Assembly (NCBI GenBank): GCA_022747635.1 | Contig: JAKTNV010000001.1 | Location: 38,439,351-38,503,350, forward strand | Length of the DNA: 64,000 nucleotides | Origin: Hetaerina americana | Lineage: Eukaryota > Arthropoda > Insecta > Odonata > Calopterygidae | Reading direction: 5' to 3' | In this document: in pieces, positions 12,280 to 24,910 of the stretch | Layout of the letters: each line of letters begins with the position of its first letter | Numbering within the stretch: position 1 is the first letter of the stretch | The notes under the pieces: model-generated | What the model was told of the DNA's origin: nothing | What the model saw: only the letters and a program-made list of their open reading frames with translations | Databases searched by the model: none | Made by a program: the position numbers and the translations under genes

Positions 12280-14869
12280 GAGTCACTTTAAGACTCTGTG
12301 CCAAAGTAATTAAGTTAGGATTGCAAATTCGAAATAAGCCACTGAGCAAATAGTGACTATAACATCCTGCAGCTAGGGAAGAATAGGGAGAAAAATTAGA
12401 AAAAAATGTTGCAAAAACCTTATTACAGTCACTATTCAGCTGGCCTGACGTTCATTTCTGTGCCGATTGATATTTTTTTTGTATTTTTGCATACCCTCCC
12501 GGTAATGGTCATTTTTCCATACCGTGCGCTCTCTTAACCTACTATTCACTTCTTCCCCCTCCAAAAAAATTAAGAGGATACAGAAATCATATCGCTGGTT
12601 GTAATGAACTACTCGTACGATACATTGCAGAGGCAGTAGAATACCTGAGCATACACATGAAGAGGATAAACGCTGTGAAATATCAGGATGCTTATATATT
12701 GAGTTCCACTTGAGCGGATAATATGGGCAGACGCGGGGAGAACAAATATGATGCCACTAAAATCAACGTGATATATTAGATGTGATGACTGTTATAAAAT
12801 CAAAAGATAATGGTAAAATATAAATATTGGATGTACAGAACATTATTCAAAGTTCTTAAAAATGCCCATGGAGTCGTGTCTGAATCGAAAATAACAGAAA
12901 ATATGCTGCAGAAGTTATTTTTCTCAGGAGAATATATCACAAGTTCAAGATGAATTCGAGAGACATTTGGGTGGTTTATTTATTGTATTAACTCGTAAGA
13001 TATTAGCCATACCACGAACTGATGGTAATGGAACTTTGATTATTTGGTATGACGTTTAGAATAACCACCAAGGAAGTTCTTTCCTCCTAAAACGCTTTCA
13101 GATATCCTACAAACGCTCGATGACTAAGGTCAACATACCGATCAAAGATAGTTATCATTAATATGGAACACCACCAATAAACACATTGATATATGTGACG
13201 AAAAACTGATTCACGAAACGTGCCTCTTACCAGCTTCACCAAATATTCGGAAGAGCAAGTTCACTCCAGACTAGAGAATTTAAGATGAATTTATTTATTT
13301 ATTTCGCATCAAGCCAATTAAATTAGACAGATAACAAGGAAAGAGAAATTATCAAAATAAATAATTAACGGATAACGAATTAAAAAATATATGCCCGAAA
13401 TAATAAGAACGATGGAAATGAGGGTGGGGGTGGATCAGCGATCATAGAATTCTGTAATTGAAAATGATGAAACTATAATATTAAACAAATCTGACTGTAT
13501 AATAAATAATGCTTTACAGGGCTTCATTAGAAAAAAAAAGGATTTAATAATCATAAATCAAGAGGTCATCTTAGAGGGTACCTGGATTCCATTAATTTGT
13601 CTATTTCAAAGAAAATCGCAGATTAACAAGTCTCTTCCATCACATCTGGTTCTAATCTGGATAGATATCGTTAATTTGCATTTTTTTCTGTCATAACGAA
13701 TGTTTGCAGAATTTCATCCTTTCTTATTATTCCGAATACGACCAAATCAGTACCAAAATGACTAGCGATCGCATGAAAATCTCCATCAGACCACTACAGT
13801 ATACATTCTTAGGCTAAGCTGCTACGTGACTTTAATGGAAAATAATGTTTACGGGATCAATATAAGTCTTATTCGACGTAAGTATGCAAATGGTGTCAAC
13901 TGAGTAACTACTTATTATTGTCTTTTGTATACCGTGTAAATCCCAGAATTACCACTTGATGGAATCCTTCGGGGAGTTAATTGGCATACTAAGGATTCTC
14001 CTATTTGACTTAGTGGTTTCTTAGACAGATAAGACCATTACGATCCCTCACGTTGAGAAGAAACAAATTTATAGGCAGGGTGAAAGTGCGGATTTCTAGA
14101 AAAAAGAGTGAAGGCTATAAGGCTTTAATAGATGATGCAATTTTCCACGCCATCTCCCGCAAGGGATTGAGAGAAAACTTACAGAAATGAAAGCATGGAA
14201 AGCTTTAGGTTGTCGGTATCCTACCTGTTTACTGAAGGAGACTTCCCTAAATCTACGTATTCGTGGGGCTTATGTTCTTGTAATTTTCTAGACGTGGTCC
14301 AATATGCACGTATAAGTTGACCACAAATTACAGACATTATACATTACGCGTGATCCATTCGTTCTGACAATTTGCTTAGTAATTCAGCGATTCTAATCTA
14401 GGATTAAATAGTACTTTCTTCTAAAATTCCAATAACTTAACCGATAAAATGCATTGCTTCTCATGTTATGATACCGGAACTTAATAAATCACCCCACCCT
14501 AAGATGAACCTGTCATACTGGTCTGTACCTTCTACTTTACCATCTAATGGAATCATTTCAATAGTAATGAAACCAATAACGAAAGCGGTGTTGAGTGGCA
14601 GTGAGAATATACCAATGTATCCATTGAAGTCTTTTCACAAGCTGCTAGACGAAACTAAATGTTTCGTCTAATAGCGCTAGTTGTTGTAAAAGACTCAAAA
14701 AGACTCCACAACGAGAGCAGTGGAATTAAGCCGCAGAAGAATAGGAAAGCCGTCCTTATTGTTAGTGACGTTTCTTTTCTCCCCTCTGCATTTGTGTTCG
14801 GTGAGAGCGCCCTATTTCCGTACTCCGACACTGTTTTACCACCCTCAGAGCGAGGAACACGGGGATGAT
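12280..14869. other. AT-rich non-coding DNA
   Basis: No exon, domain or dispersed repeat recognised. Short open frames here have no codon bias. Confidence 0.5.
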
Positions 14870-15720
14870 GTTAAGGTGGAGAGGGAATGGGGGAGGAAGC
14901 GGGAAGAGTGGGATGCGAGAAAGAATAAAAGGGGAGAAAGGAGGGAATAAATGGGGAGAGGGAGGGAGGTGAGGGTTGAGTCGGCGGCGACGAAAGACGC
15001 AACGTCTCATTTGGAATGAGTGGCGCGTCACCGCGGAAGTGGAGGCACCTGTCGGCGCAGTGGGGTAAGAAAAATGGCCAGGTAGCTAGGTTTGTGTGGG
15101 GAGGAGGAGGGGGAGAGAATGAGAAGAGGAAAGGAAGGAGGGAGGGGAGCGGAGGAGGTGTGATGCGAGGGTGAAGGGGGCCGAGGGTAGGAAGGACGCG
15201 CCTTGGGAAGAGGAGATTTTCTCCCGCCAAAATAGCTCCCCCGCGGTGTGGAAGAGCCATCATTCTCGTTCCCTCCACGCCCTTCGACTCTTGAAACCAC
15301 CGAAACGCCCCCATCCCTCCCCCGCCCACCATTTCTCCTTTCTACACCTTGTACGCAAGTACGTACCGCCCTAACTCCCTCCCCCGCCCCCCGGGGACTC
15401 AAAAACTCTCAGAAGAGCGACGTGAGTCTCCCCAACACCCACCCCGTCCTCGCTCCGCTCTCCCTCCCCCCATGGGACATACCCACAATCCAAACGGACC
15501 CCATAGACGGGAACACTCCTCTCCCTTTTCCTTTCTCCCAGCCCCCTTCTCCCGCTATCCTCATTCAACCATGGGAAGGAAAGAAAAGGGAACACCCTTT
15601 CCCATTTGTTTCCACACCTTACGATTTTTTACTCCCTCCCTCCAACTCCCGGCTCCCTCTTTCCTCCTGCGTTCCCTTGCGATGTATCCAGAACCGATCG
15701 CTTTCCTCCAGTACATTGCT
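14870..15720. repeat. Polypurine tract followed by polypyrimidine tract
   Basis: The + strand is G/A-rich from about 14870 to 15200 and then switches to C/T-rich from about 15250 to 15720. The switch falls near the CpG cluster at 15240. Open frames of 124-193 codons on both strands come from this bias (Pro/Ser/Phe/Leu-rich or Gly/Arg/Glu-rich) and are not treated as genes. Confidence 0.6.
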
Positions 15721-17099
15721 TTTTTCCACGTCCTCTCTCCTTTCGTGAGCTTAAATTTTTTCCGCGTGATTTATGTATGGCATTACGATCATATTAGCAA
15801 GTGCCGTACAATGGAAGTGTGTCCGGAGCGGTGCAAACGGCTCCCCTTTGGAAGACGGGCGCCCATTCGCCGTCCTTTTTTACGCCGCTCCCAGACGATG
15901 ATCACGAGGAATAGCTCTCCCCGAGTTTGAACTCCTTCCTCTCTCTCCATTTTTTTCATCCGACGAGGAAAGTCAAACTCCCTCTCTTTCATTCTTTTTT
16001 TTCCAAATTGCCATTTTACGTCTTAGAAATCGGGCGCAATCCTCACGGATGTATACATCGGAGGCCGAAGGGAAAGGGCTTGTGCCGGGGCTTGAAACTC
16101 ATTTGCTGGAGAAAGAAGTGGCTGAGGGTCTGAGGAAATGACTCGTGGTCGTGGGTTTTTTGTTCGCGAGGCTGAAGAGAGAAGGATAGATATAAGTCCG
16201 GCGGCGTATATATGTATACACACTTTAGACGCCCCGTCGCCGGGTCCCGCTCGATCTCACCAAGGAACCGCACTGCGATTCCTGCGGCTCTTTCATTCGC
16301 TGGGTTTCGCAAATTTATTCGCGCTTGGTCGATACTTGGGTGCGCTACAATTCCCGCTAAATGAACACGATCGGTGTACAAATGTCGGAAATGTTGCAGT
16401 TTAAAATGCCTAATCGCTGCGCTAGCCTTTAGATATTCCTCTGTTTCGTTTCTACGCTGTGCCGTATTTTGACCCATGCAATTTCCCTTTGGTTTAAAAA
16501 CAACTTTTCACACATTACTACCTCACCTACCTACTTTTAAAAGAATTCCTGAATTGTGGCATTGGTAAAGGACCAGCCTGTCTAACCCGTAAATGTGTAT
16601 TTCACTTCTTAGACGTAACTCGGGGCCTTTATTGCCACCTATCAAAACCATCCTTGAGGTTTTTACTGCGTAACAAGGAGATATAAAACCTTTAATCTGA
16701 GGATACGACTCGATATTTTTGTGAATGAAAATCGACTTTTTCATGCGAACTACCACGTGCATATTCCGAGAATACCCTCCAGGATCACCTCATACCAATA
16801 TTTCGAGAATCCTTTCCTTTCCAGTTCTTTTTGGACGAAACGTCCGACTGACAAGCTACAGACGCCAACATCATTTCAACCACGCTCATGTAAATATACA
16901 GTGCTAAACCGAAATTAAAAAGTGAGAGCGGAATATTTTTCTTCTCAGATCAGTTTTTTAACTCACTACATTCTGTATCGCGTCAGGGATCTAGTGTCAA
17001 CGTTATCCTGAAAGGTTTGCAAAGTGTCACGTCTTTCTCATGCAAATTGCGCTAGGACGCGGAGGCAGAACATAAGGGCACTAGGTATTGTGTTCCCGT
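15721..17099. other. Non-coding with a CpG-rich patch
   Basis: The patch at about 16030-16340 is CpG-rich and has a TATA-like gtatatatgtata near 16206-16218, so a promoter is possible. No downstream exon was identified. The rest holds nothing recognisable. Confidence 0.3.
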
Positions 17100-17640
17100 C
17101 TATCGATTACCCGTCGGGGCAATTTTCTTCAAGGTCGGAGGGGGGAAGGGAAAAGGGTTGAGGGTACGGATCCCCTTTACGATGCCCTACACGCACCTCT
17201 TCCCACAACTATCGATCGCAGTGGCGCATCCGAAGGGTTAAAAAAAATTATTTCCCCGACCGATTGGAACTTATATGGATGGGGTGGTTGGGGGCGATAG
17301 GGAGAGCGGGAGATGGGGTGGTGTCGCCCTGCGCATTTCTTTCCCGACCGCAACGCGAGGTTTTCGTCGTGCTCCTCGCCCCTCTCCTCCCCACACACCC
17401 CCTTCCCACTCCAAACCCCCCCCCGCGAGGAATCGGTCTCCGCCCTCCAAAATCCGCTCCGCTGGGAAGCGGAAATTTTCTGTTTCGCCAATTTAACCAC
17501 GCGCGCTCCCTCTCTTCTCCACGGTGTGTCGGCACCGTTCCCATGGAAGCGGTCCGCTGCCGAGAGTCCATTTGCAACTTTGGTGATAGAAGAGGGGCGG
17601 GGTCTGGGGAGGAGCGGTAATGCTGTAGGTTCGGGGCGTG
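17100..17640. repeat. Purine-rich then pyrimidine-rich GC tract
   Basis: G/A-rich on + at about 17110-17340 and C/T-rich at about 17380-17530, the same arrangement as at 14.9-15.7 kb. Six overlapping open frames of 73-118 codons in several frames mark low-complexity sequence rather than a gene. Confidence 0.5.
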
Positions 17641-20600
17641 AAATTAGATTTTCTTGGAGGCTTTGAATAATAATGCGAGGCTACAGAAAGGAAGAAGGAA
17701 CTATTTGCGCATGCTATACAGCCGCAGCATTTTGGCAAACCAAGGGAAACTGATAGATGTTGCTATCACTGGGTTATGAGACATGTTATGCGGTAATTTC
17801 ACGTGGGCGAGATTACGGGTTTTTCCCAATCCCGGACCATGGTGACGCGAAGCAGATGATCATTTTCACCGCTTATGGAATGATTGTCAGCAATTCTGGC
17901 GCGGGAATAATGGAAAAAATGGGACGTGAAGAAAATAGGCAGCAAAATTAGATTTTTTCGACGAAAGAGGCATCACATAGTTTTACGTCCCGTGTGTGGG
18001 CGATGGAATTTAGACAAAAATTTTCGGAAAGCATCATAGAAATAGATTGCTTGGGGGGGGGGGGCAGGGATAGACTTCACCATGAAGATCACACAACCAA
18101 GGGTATCAAAGTAGAAACTAGGGCGCCGAGAGCATTTCACTTGCGTCGAGGAAGGCAGGCATAGGTACTGCCAACCCATCCATTGAAGACTCTGATATAG
18201 TAAGCCCTTAGCCGAAAACGGCGTTTTATAACGAAAGGATTACCACAGCAACCAGCCTAAATGTTTGCTTGATAGACGACGGTCTACCTCACCTTATTCT
18301 AAGCTACACGGCGCGTGAAGCCCATACATTAGGACATGGAGGCCAATTCCTTTCCCTGTGAGAATAAAGCCGAGTTTGTCCAGAGGCGTCACCCAGAAAC
18401 TAACATGATGCTGTGCTCATTAGCCCAGCATTCTTTTCACTGAACTACCAAACCCTTTGATGGGCCTGTGCCGAATATTTTATTAATTTTTCATCAAAAA
18501 AGTTTCTTTTTCGATACTCAAACTTCAATCGTTTTAATTTTTTAATCCAATCATGTCGTTTGAAGTGTCTGGTTAAATATGTCGAGCTAATGCTCCAAAG
18601 ATAATAGGGAGTTGGATAGATAAAATTCATGAATTTGTAGCAAAAATATTTTTCCTGTGGAAATTGAAAAAAACTCGAAATAAATACCAAGCGATTCATG
18701 ATACACCATTTGCATAAAAAACTCTACCAAGACAAACGAAATATTAAGGGAAATTTTAACTTCTACGCATATGAAGGCTCTCGATTGTCTGGTCAAGTAC
18801 ACGTCCTCGTCGATCGTCGTTTATCGATTCCAGACTGACCATTTTTGCTAAAGAGTATTATTATGCAGTCCCCGTCATGCCTCAGCATCCCTTTTCGTAG
18901 TGCCCAGGTCAAGGGTGGATCCAGAGGGGGAAGGATAAGGATCATACCCTCAATGAGGCATCCCTTACTGAAAAATCACATAATGTGCAGACAATATCGA
19001 CATGGGTAACATTACAATATGAAAGATCAACGCTCAATAATCTTGACCTCCGAGGCGCAAGTTCGAATTTCACTCACAGCGGCGAATTAATCAGTGATAT
19101 TTCCGAACCCTATTCGGGCGTATAAAGAGCACTTTCAAAGGTAATATTCCTGTTCTCCCGTTTCACCATTGAGCCACATGGTATGCATAGTGACACCATA
19201 AATAATCTTCGATGCGCGGATTTTCTTTGCCCGTAATTTCTTTATTCCTCAGAATCCCACCTACAAAATGGTGTCATATATCGGTACTCCTATTACTGCT
19301 ACACGAAGTACGAAGTACAGAGTGACTGCCATAGTGACTTATCTCTTCAGTGCAGTAATTCTTTGCGAACCCTTAAATCCTTGAAAGCTTTGTTTCGCTC
19401 GGTTAACAGTATATTTGGTTGAAAAGCTGAGGTTTCGTACCTCATGGGGCGCATTTTCACCCAGAAAATGGAAAAAATTGGTAGGGCGGTTCACACAGTT
19501 GCTCTTCACTTGAATTTTCCGAAGTCCAATTAAAAAATGGCACCATCGTTCCTTTTTTCATAATAAAATGAATAATTTCAAGACTACTCCTAATTTATAT
19601 CTCGAAGGAGAACTTATGTTACTTCGGGCTATCGGTAACCATTGCAGGCAAAACGTGGCGATTTCCTCGCCAGCTTCCTCCCCTAAAAAATTGCAATATC
19701 GTAACAAATACTTTGTACTTACTTTATGTTAGCTCCATTATGTAGAACTATAACGTATCCGAGGCTGAGTCAAACTATATGCATCTTCTATATTTCGGGA
19801 AACCACACAGAACAATGATTCTATCCATATTCGTTTGGCCTGTTGGGCTGCAATTTCATATTTTCACTTTCTTCTCATTAAACACCTACACATTTTCTCT
19901 TTGCTTCTCTTTGAGGCGAGGATGAACCGTTGCGTGATAGTCAACCTACTGGGGCCAATAGTGTGCTTAATAGAACGGGAGTGGGAGTGAAAAAATTCAA
20001 CAGATATTGCTTGCGTTCAGGCCATCTCTCAGCGCACGCCTCTCCTATTCCTCCTCAATGCACCATTCTGCATCGTCCTCGCAGTATTCCCGTGGATGCA
20101 GTGTGGCTAACTAATCAGGTTGCACCAAGATAACAGCGATACGTGACTGACCGCCTGACAAACGCATCCACCACGGAGATGAGACGTAATGAAAGGTCTT
20201 ATTGCATTATTTGAAATAAAAGTTTCCAGTAGTCTGACCAATAATATGCCCGAATACGAGCTTTTTGTTGGCTATTTCATCGGAAGATCAAAACGTAACA
20301 ATCGGTTCACTTTTCCAACACTTTAATGGCCTTTCACATAGCACTAAATCTCTAAAAATAAAAAAATACACGCTGAGGTATTGTAGATGGAATCGCGATG
20401 GGACTGCCCTTGTCAAGAGCCATCACTAGAATGGATCATCGCCGAAGAAGATTTATAGACAAATTTATCCGTGAGTGATTGTATCCTTTCCATGTCTTGT
20501 TAAAGAAGACTCATCGTCAGTGACTCTACCTCAATGGACTTGTCGGCAAACACGATTGATGGAAAACTTTATTTCTGAGTAATGTAATATTTTCCGGTCC

Positions 20601-20800
20601 CTGTTATGGACGACCCACCCCAAGTTCCTCAAAGCACAGCGTGACTTTGAGGAAGATAGGAGAATGGACAAAAAACAGGATCACCGACAAGTTTCGCACT
20701 GTTAGGTCGTCCATCTTGTCTCCAGTACTGCTCACAACTTTGTAATTTTATGTAAGTACGGGTTCATTCATATATAAGTTACAGGGATTACTCGGGAAGG
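17641..20800. other. Non-coding; one possible SINE-like B-box near 19.06 kb
   Basis: The segment around 19040-19110 contains agttcgaatttc, close to a pol III B-box, in a tRNA-like context. No second copy was found in the window, so it is left unclassified. A G homopolymer lies at about 18053-18063. No exon was recognised. Confidence 0.3.
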
Positions 20801-20915
20801 GAGATAGATAGATAGTCGTCTTACTTTGGGGCGTGATTGAGACTATGGAGTCTCTTCTACCACCTAACCGTGGGAGGAGACGGGAAAGGAGAGGCGGGCT
20901 CGAACCCATGTCTCG
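20801..20915 (-). repeat. SINE-like repeat, family B, copy 1
   Basis: Read on -, a B-box-like ggttcgagcccg near the 5' end is followed by a body. The complement of that body (ggcgtgattgagacta, then ctcttctaccacctaacc) recurs at 31.3 and 59.6 kb. The 3' end runs into a (tatc)n tail, seen on + as gatagatagatag at 20803-20815. B-box, shared body and a simple-repeat tail are the marks of a tRNA-derived SINE. Confidence 0.6.
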
Positions 20916-22180
20916 CAGAAAGAAAAGAAATGAGACATAGCGGAGTAGAGATAAGACAGAAGTGATTTGCCCCCTGGTCAGGGTGGTGCATACATCAAAA
21001 CTTTCAGGATAGAAGACGAACGAAAGGGACCCCATAAGGAAAAAATGTATCTTTGCTGACTTTGCCCTTCACGCCTGTAATTGAGTTTTGAGATTGTTAA
21101 TAGAGGGAAGGATAAGCACAGGCGAAGGAAAAATAATTACAATTATATGCTAATATCGGCATCACCTTCATTACTCCAGATCGATCATTCTCTCTAGTAC
21201 AGAGGAGCAAGCATGCTGCAGTTATTTATACGGATACCGATGACTATTTCATCACGGCACGAATGCTAATCCCGGGCAATCGGGCGGAAATTCACATTTT
21301 ACGCCGGGGATCACGAGACCAAATGTCTTCATTATTCCATTATGGGTCGAGTGCACCATAGCATAGGCGTGGTCACTGATGGAAGGTGGACTCGATAGCG
21401 ACTCTTCTAAACTTAATATGGGGGGGGGGAGGGCAATGCGAAACGTGAATGTGCAGCGAGTTCATCTTCCTTTCGGTCTGCGTTTCTCTCCACATTCTAT
21501 CATAGGTGATTGTGATTCAACGTACTTGTACAGTTCTTGAAGAGGTATTCCTTAATGCGAAGCGAATGCAATTTGTGCCGTATCTTCTCGGGACGTTCCA
21601 CCTGACATATTACTTCCCTTCTCCCTCTTCCCATTTCTCTCTCTGTCTTTTCGTCCCTTCGCATCTTATTTCGTGCGCGTGCCGAGAATAAGAGATCGAA
21701 AGCGCGTAGGCGCGTGCAAGCATCCACCCACATATACTCAAGAACTTCCTGGAGGAATTTGAATGTCCGTTTCCCGGTAAGTTTCATGGTGCGCGCTGCC
21801 ACGACCAATTGAGAGAAATAAGTATGTGATGCGGCTAATACATTTCAAATTCTCGGAAAGTACACCTTATCGAGGAATAGATGATACTCTCTTTCGAGCA
21901 ATTTCAAAACATAATATCCCCGACCATCTGCTGTTCCTCATGTTGCTCGAAAATCCTAAATATTAATGCATTCATTTAGATGAAATACAAGATTTCAATT
22001 ATGCATTGCTTGTCAACTTATGAATTCCAAATATATAGATCGTAAATTTAAAAAAAAACCGCCCCAGCATCATGGATTTGAGCCGCTGTTTTAAACAAAC
22101 ATATAACATTATGGCCTAATTTTCAAATTGGAAGACTTCTTGATAAGAGAGAGTAATTTTTAGTATTAGTCTTAAATAAC
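20916..22180. other. Non-coding, no gene recognised
   Basis: Mixed AT-rich DNA with a G run at 21420-21431. Nothing splice-bounded was seen. Confidence 0.45.
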
Positions 22181-22239
22181 ATACATACATATACACACAC
22201 ACACGCATATACATATGTATGTGTGTGTGCGTGCGTATA
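22181..22239. repeat. Palindromic CA/TG microsatellite
   Basis: A (ca)n/(cata)n block on the left and a (tg)n/(tatg)n block on the right meet at acatatgt (22211-22218). The whole is an imperfect inverted repeat of about 25 bp per arm that could form a hairpin or cruciform. Confidence 0.75.
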
Positions 22240-22480
22240 GAATAAAATAATTAAAATGATGCAGAACTATGCATTAAATAAAGCTGAAGTGAAAGTATTA
22301 TTAAATTTTATCCAATTTGATTTAAATTATGAGGAATAATAAACTCCATTCCAACGAGCAGCCCGAATTTCTTTCCATGTGAAAATATTTGTGAAGTACT
22401 CAGGAGAAATTAATTTTTTACGTGGCGATTTATTTTTCATTGAAACCAAGACGTTCGAAAATTATTATATTATATTACAT
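22240..22480. other. AT-rich non-coding spacer
   Basis: No feature recognised. Confidence 0.5.
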
Positions 22481-22899
22481 TATATTCGGCCGTCACCACA
22501 AACAAGACATACAAAGCAAAAATGTCTTTGAAGACGAAGTTTTTTTGCGATCATCGAATGACGACGGCAACAATATCTATTGGCAACACAACGGTACGTC
22601 CATCGTATCCGGGGGAATTGGACGTGTCCAAAGTTTCGACGTGCCCGAGAGGATTGGTCCCAAATCTTGAAAATTGCATTTGGAACGCGGTCACGATTAG
22701 ACCTTTTCATCGAAATCGATTTGATTCCTCTTGTGCGAGCTTCAAATTTCAGGTTATTTTCCGTAAGATCCCGCTGGTAATGACAACCATCCTCCTTTCC
22801 CCCGTAAGAATTCCTGTTCTCGGAACTCAAGAGAAGCCGTCGCCAACGGAAACCGGGTCGACCGCAGAATTTATGTGTAGCGGAGAGGAGAAATAGCAA
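22481..22899 (+). other. Coding-like segment with several overlapping open frames
   Basis: Two + frames and one - frame are open for 80-139 codons in a patch of balanced composition inside AT-rich DNA. One + frame contains NNIYWQHNGTSIVSGG with many codons ending in G or C. Another + frame starts at an ATG at 22522 and runs 124 codons. A 51-bp exon candidate at 22753-22803 lies within it. No domain is recognised and the correct frame cannot be chosen by eye. It could be an exon, a decayed gene or chance. Confidence 0.25.
22753..22803 (+). CDS. Candidate 17-codon internal exon, product unknown
   Basis: A good acceptor (gcgagcttcaaatttcag) and the donor CCCCC|gtaaga enclose 51 bases open only in phase 0, translating to VIFRKIPLVMTTILLSP. 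Length is a multiple of three and most codons end in G or C. The partner exons are not known, and a longer frame reads straight through, so it may not be an exon at all. Confidence 0.25.
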
Positions 22900-24639
22900 A
22901 GAAAACGCGATCCCTCATATTTCAGACTAGTGCTCAACGAAATTACATGTTTCGTTTTTGTATGCATTCTATTTATTTCTCTCGAACAAATATGGATACC
23001 AAGGTAAGAGCGAAAAACAAAGAAAATCCCATAAAATTCTCATGGTATTTCTGAGTTAGCTGGCGTTGATAACTGAATATTATCCGATAAAATTTCCTTA
23101 GTATCACAATTCTAAAATAACGGTATTCGTATATATATATATTCAGATCAACGAACGGTTGGACGTAGAGGCACTTGTGTAAAGAGGTTGTAGAATACAA
23201 GTTTCACATATTTATAAAACACAGTAATTCCAGGAAATAGTTGGCATCTTGCATATTAAGAAGTAACATCACTGCATTAGTTAACTTTTCAATTTTTCAC
23301 ATTAAATTGCAAAAATTTTGAAATTGTGAAAATTACGAAAAATAAATTTTTAAGTGTGAAAAAATACTAAATTTACTTATTCAGTGATCACGAATTTCCA
23401 CAAAGTAGAACTTGAAACCATTGAATTCATCAAGAGGTGATATACTGAAACAAGCATGCTACTCAGCGTAGTTGAATCATTACAAAATGTGCAGCGTTAA
23501 CAAGAATGTACAAGGGATGTGCTAAACAAAAAATATTCCCCACCATCATCATTCAAAAATTGATTTGATACACGAAAATCATCAGTATTTATAACTACCT
23601 ACCAATCCAATCCTTCATGTTTACTTCCAAGGTCTATCACTGGATGCATATTCCGCAGGGTCGAGATATCCCATTCCAGTTATTTCAATTTGATATTCCT
23701 TCCATTGCCAAATTTTGCAATTCATGACGTATCGCATCGCGCATGTATTCCATGCATGTTCATCAATTATTTTAGTGTTTCCCATGGTATTGTTTTATCA
23801 GAATTTAATAAGGACCTTATCAATGATTTTCTCTTGGCTTTGGGAGTCTCTACGGAGTATCGAACGGCGAAAACGTAGTTTATGACGCCCATGACTCAGA
23901 CGTTCGCTTATGACTCCCAGAGCTAGCAGGCAATAATAAATCCAAGCTTATATTTCTTTATCTTTCCACTTTATTCTTATCGTTTTCATTTACATTAGCA
24001 CCCCACTTACATCAGCACTATCGTCTATTATCTGCTGCTGCCAAGGTTCAGCTAAGGGTTATTAGCCTAAAATAATATTTTTTCCAACTCCAGCCTTAGT
24101 TTTACGCACTTCGTTTACACTGAGATATTCTCATGAGCTTAGAGTTACTGCTTCTACAATATTACCACTAGAATGCCTTAAGGTGTGGACCACGTCGCTG
24201 AATATTTCCCTGAACAATGCCACGTATTGAGAAAGCACGCGATTTGGTAGACGCGCGTCAGTTGTGGCCCTACCAATTCATCCTTTTGTGCCCGTGAAAT
24301 GCGCCGCCGCCGCCGGCCTGGCTGCTCAAAAGGGACTCGTACCCCATCGCGAGGGGGCGGGCACTCCTGCCGCAGACGTCAAATAAACGGCGCCCATCTC
24401 ACGCTCGGCATCGCCGACAACAGCTCATAATACGTTCAATTCCCTCCTCCTCTCCGGAAACTCCCCCATACCGCTCCCAGAGTTTTCTATTTATGAACAG
24501 GACCACTTCATTTCGACGTGAGAAAGCACAATTCTAAGTGCGTATCGGCACGATTTTTCTTTCATCGCGCCTCCCCCGCAACAATGCCCCGAAAAAACCA
24601 TTTCGATGCACCGCCGCCCGGATCCATTCTTCCTCCGCC
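22900..24639. other. Non-coding, no gene recognised
   Basis: AT-rich up to 24.2 kb, then a CpG-rich patch (24240-24440). No exon boundary was found. Confidence 0.45.
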
Positions 24640-24910
24640 GTGGCCAATCACGACTCCGTCTCACCCCGGTCGAGGCGCACTGAGCTTCGCACCCACGAGC
24701 ACGCCTATTATTCCCTCCCTTTTTAATCTCCCTTAGAAGGATCTCAGGTGGTATCGCAACCCTCTCCGCCTATGAAACACCCCGTCGCGCCCAGCGCCTC
24801 ACACTCGAAACTCCCCCATTCACATCTCCTTCACCGCCTTCATCCAAACTTCACCTCCCCTAATCCAAATCCCCACCCACATTTCTCTTTTCCCTGCCTT
24901 CAAACTTCGC
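24640..24910 (-). repeat. Pyrimidine-rich tract on + strand
   Basis: The + strand is C/T-rich with CCTCCC and CACCCC words. The open frames here are low-complexity Pro/His/Ser-rich and are not taken as genes. Confidence 0.45.

Noticed and set aside
15248..15930. 166- and 193-codon overlapping Pro/Ser/Phe-rich frames on +
   Set aside because: Both arise from the pyrimidine tract; simultaneous open frames indicate composition, not coding.
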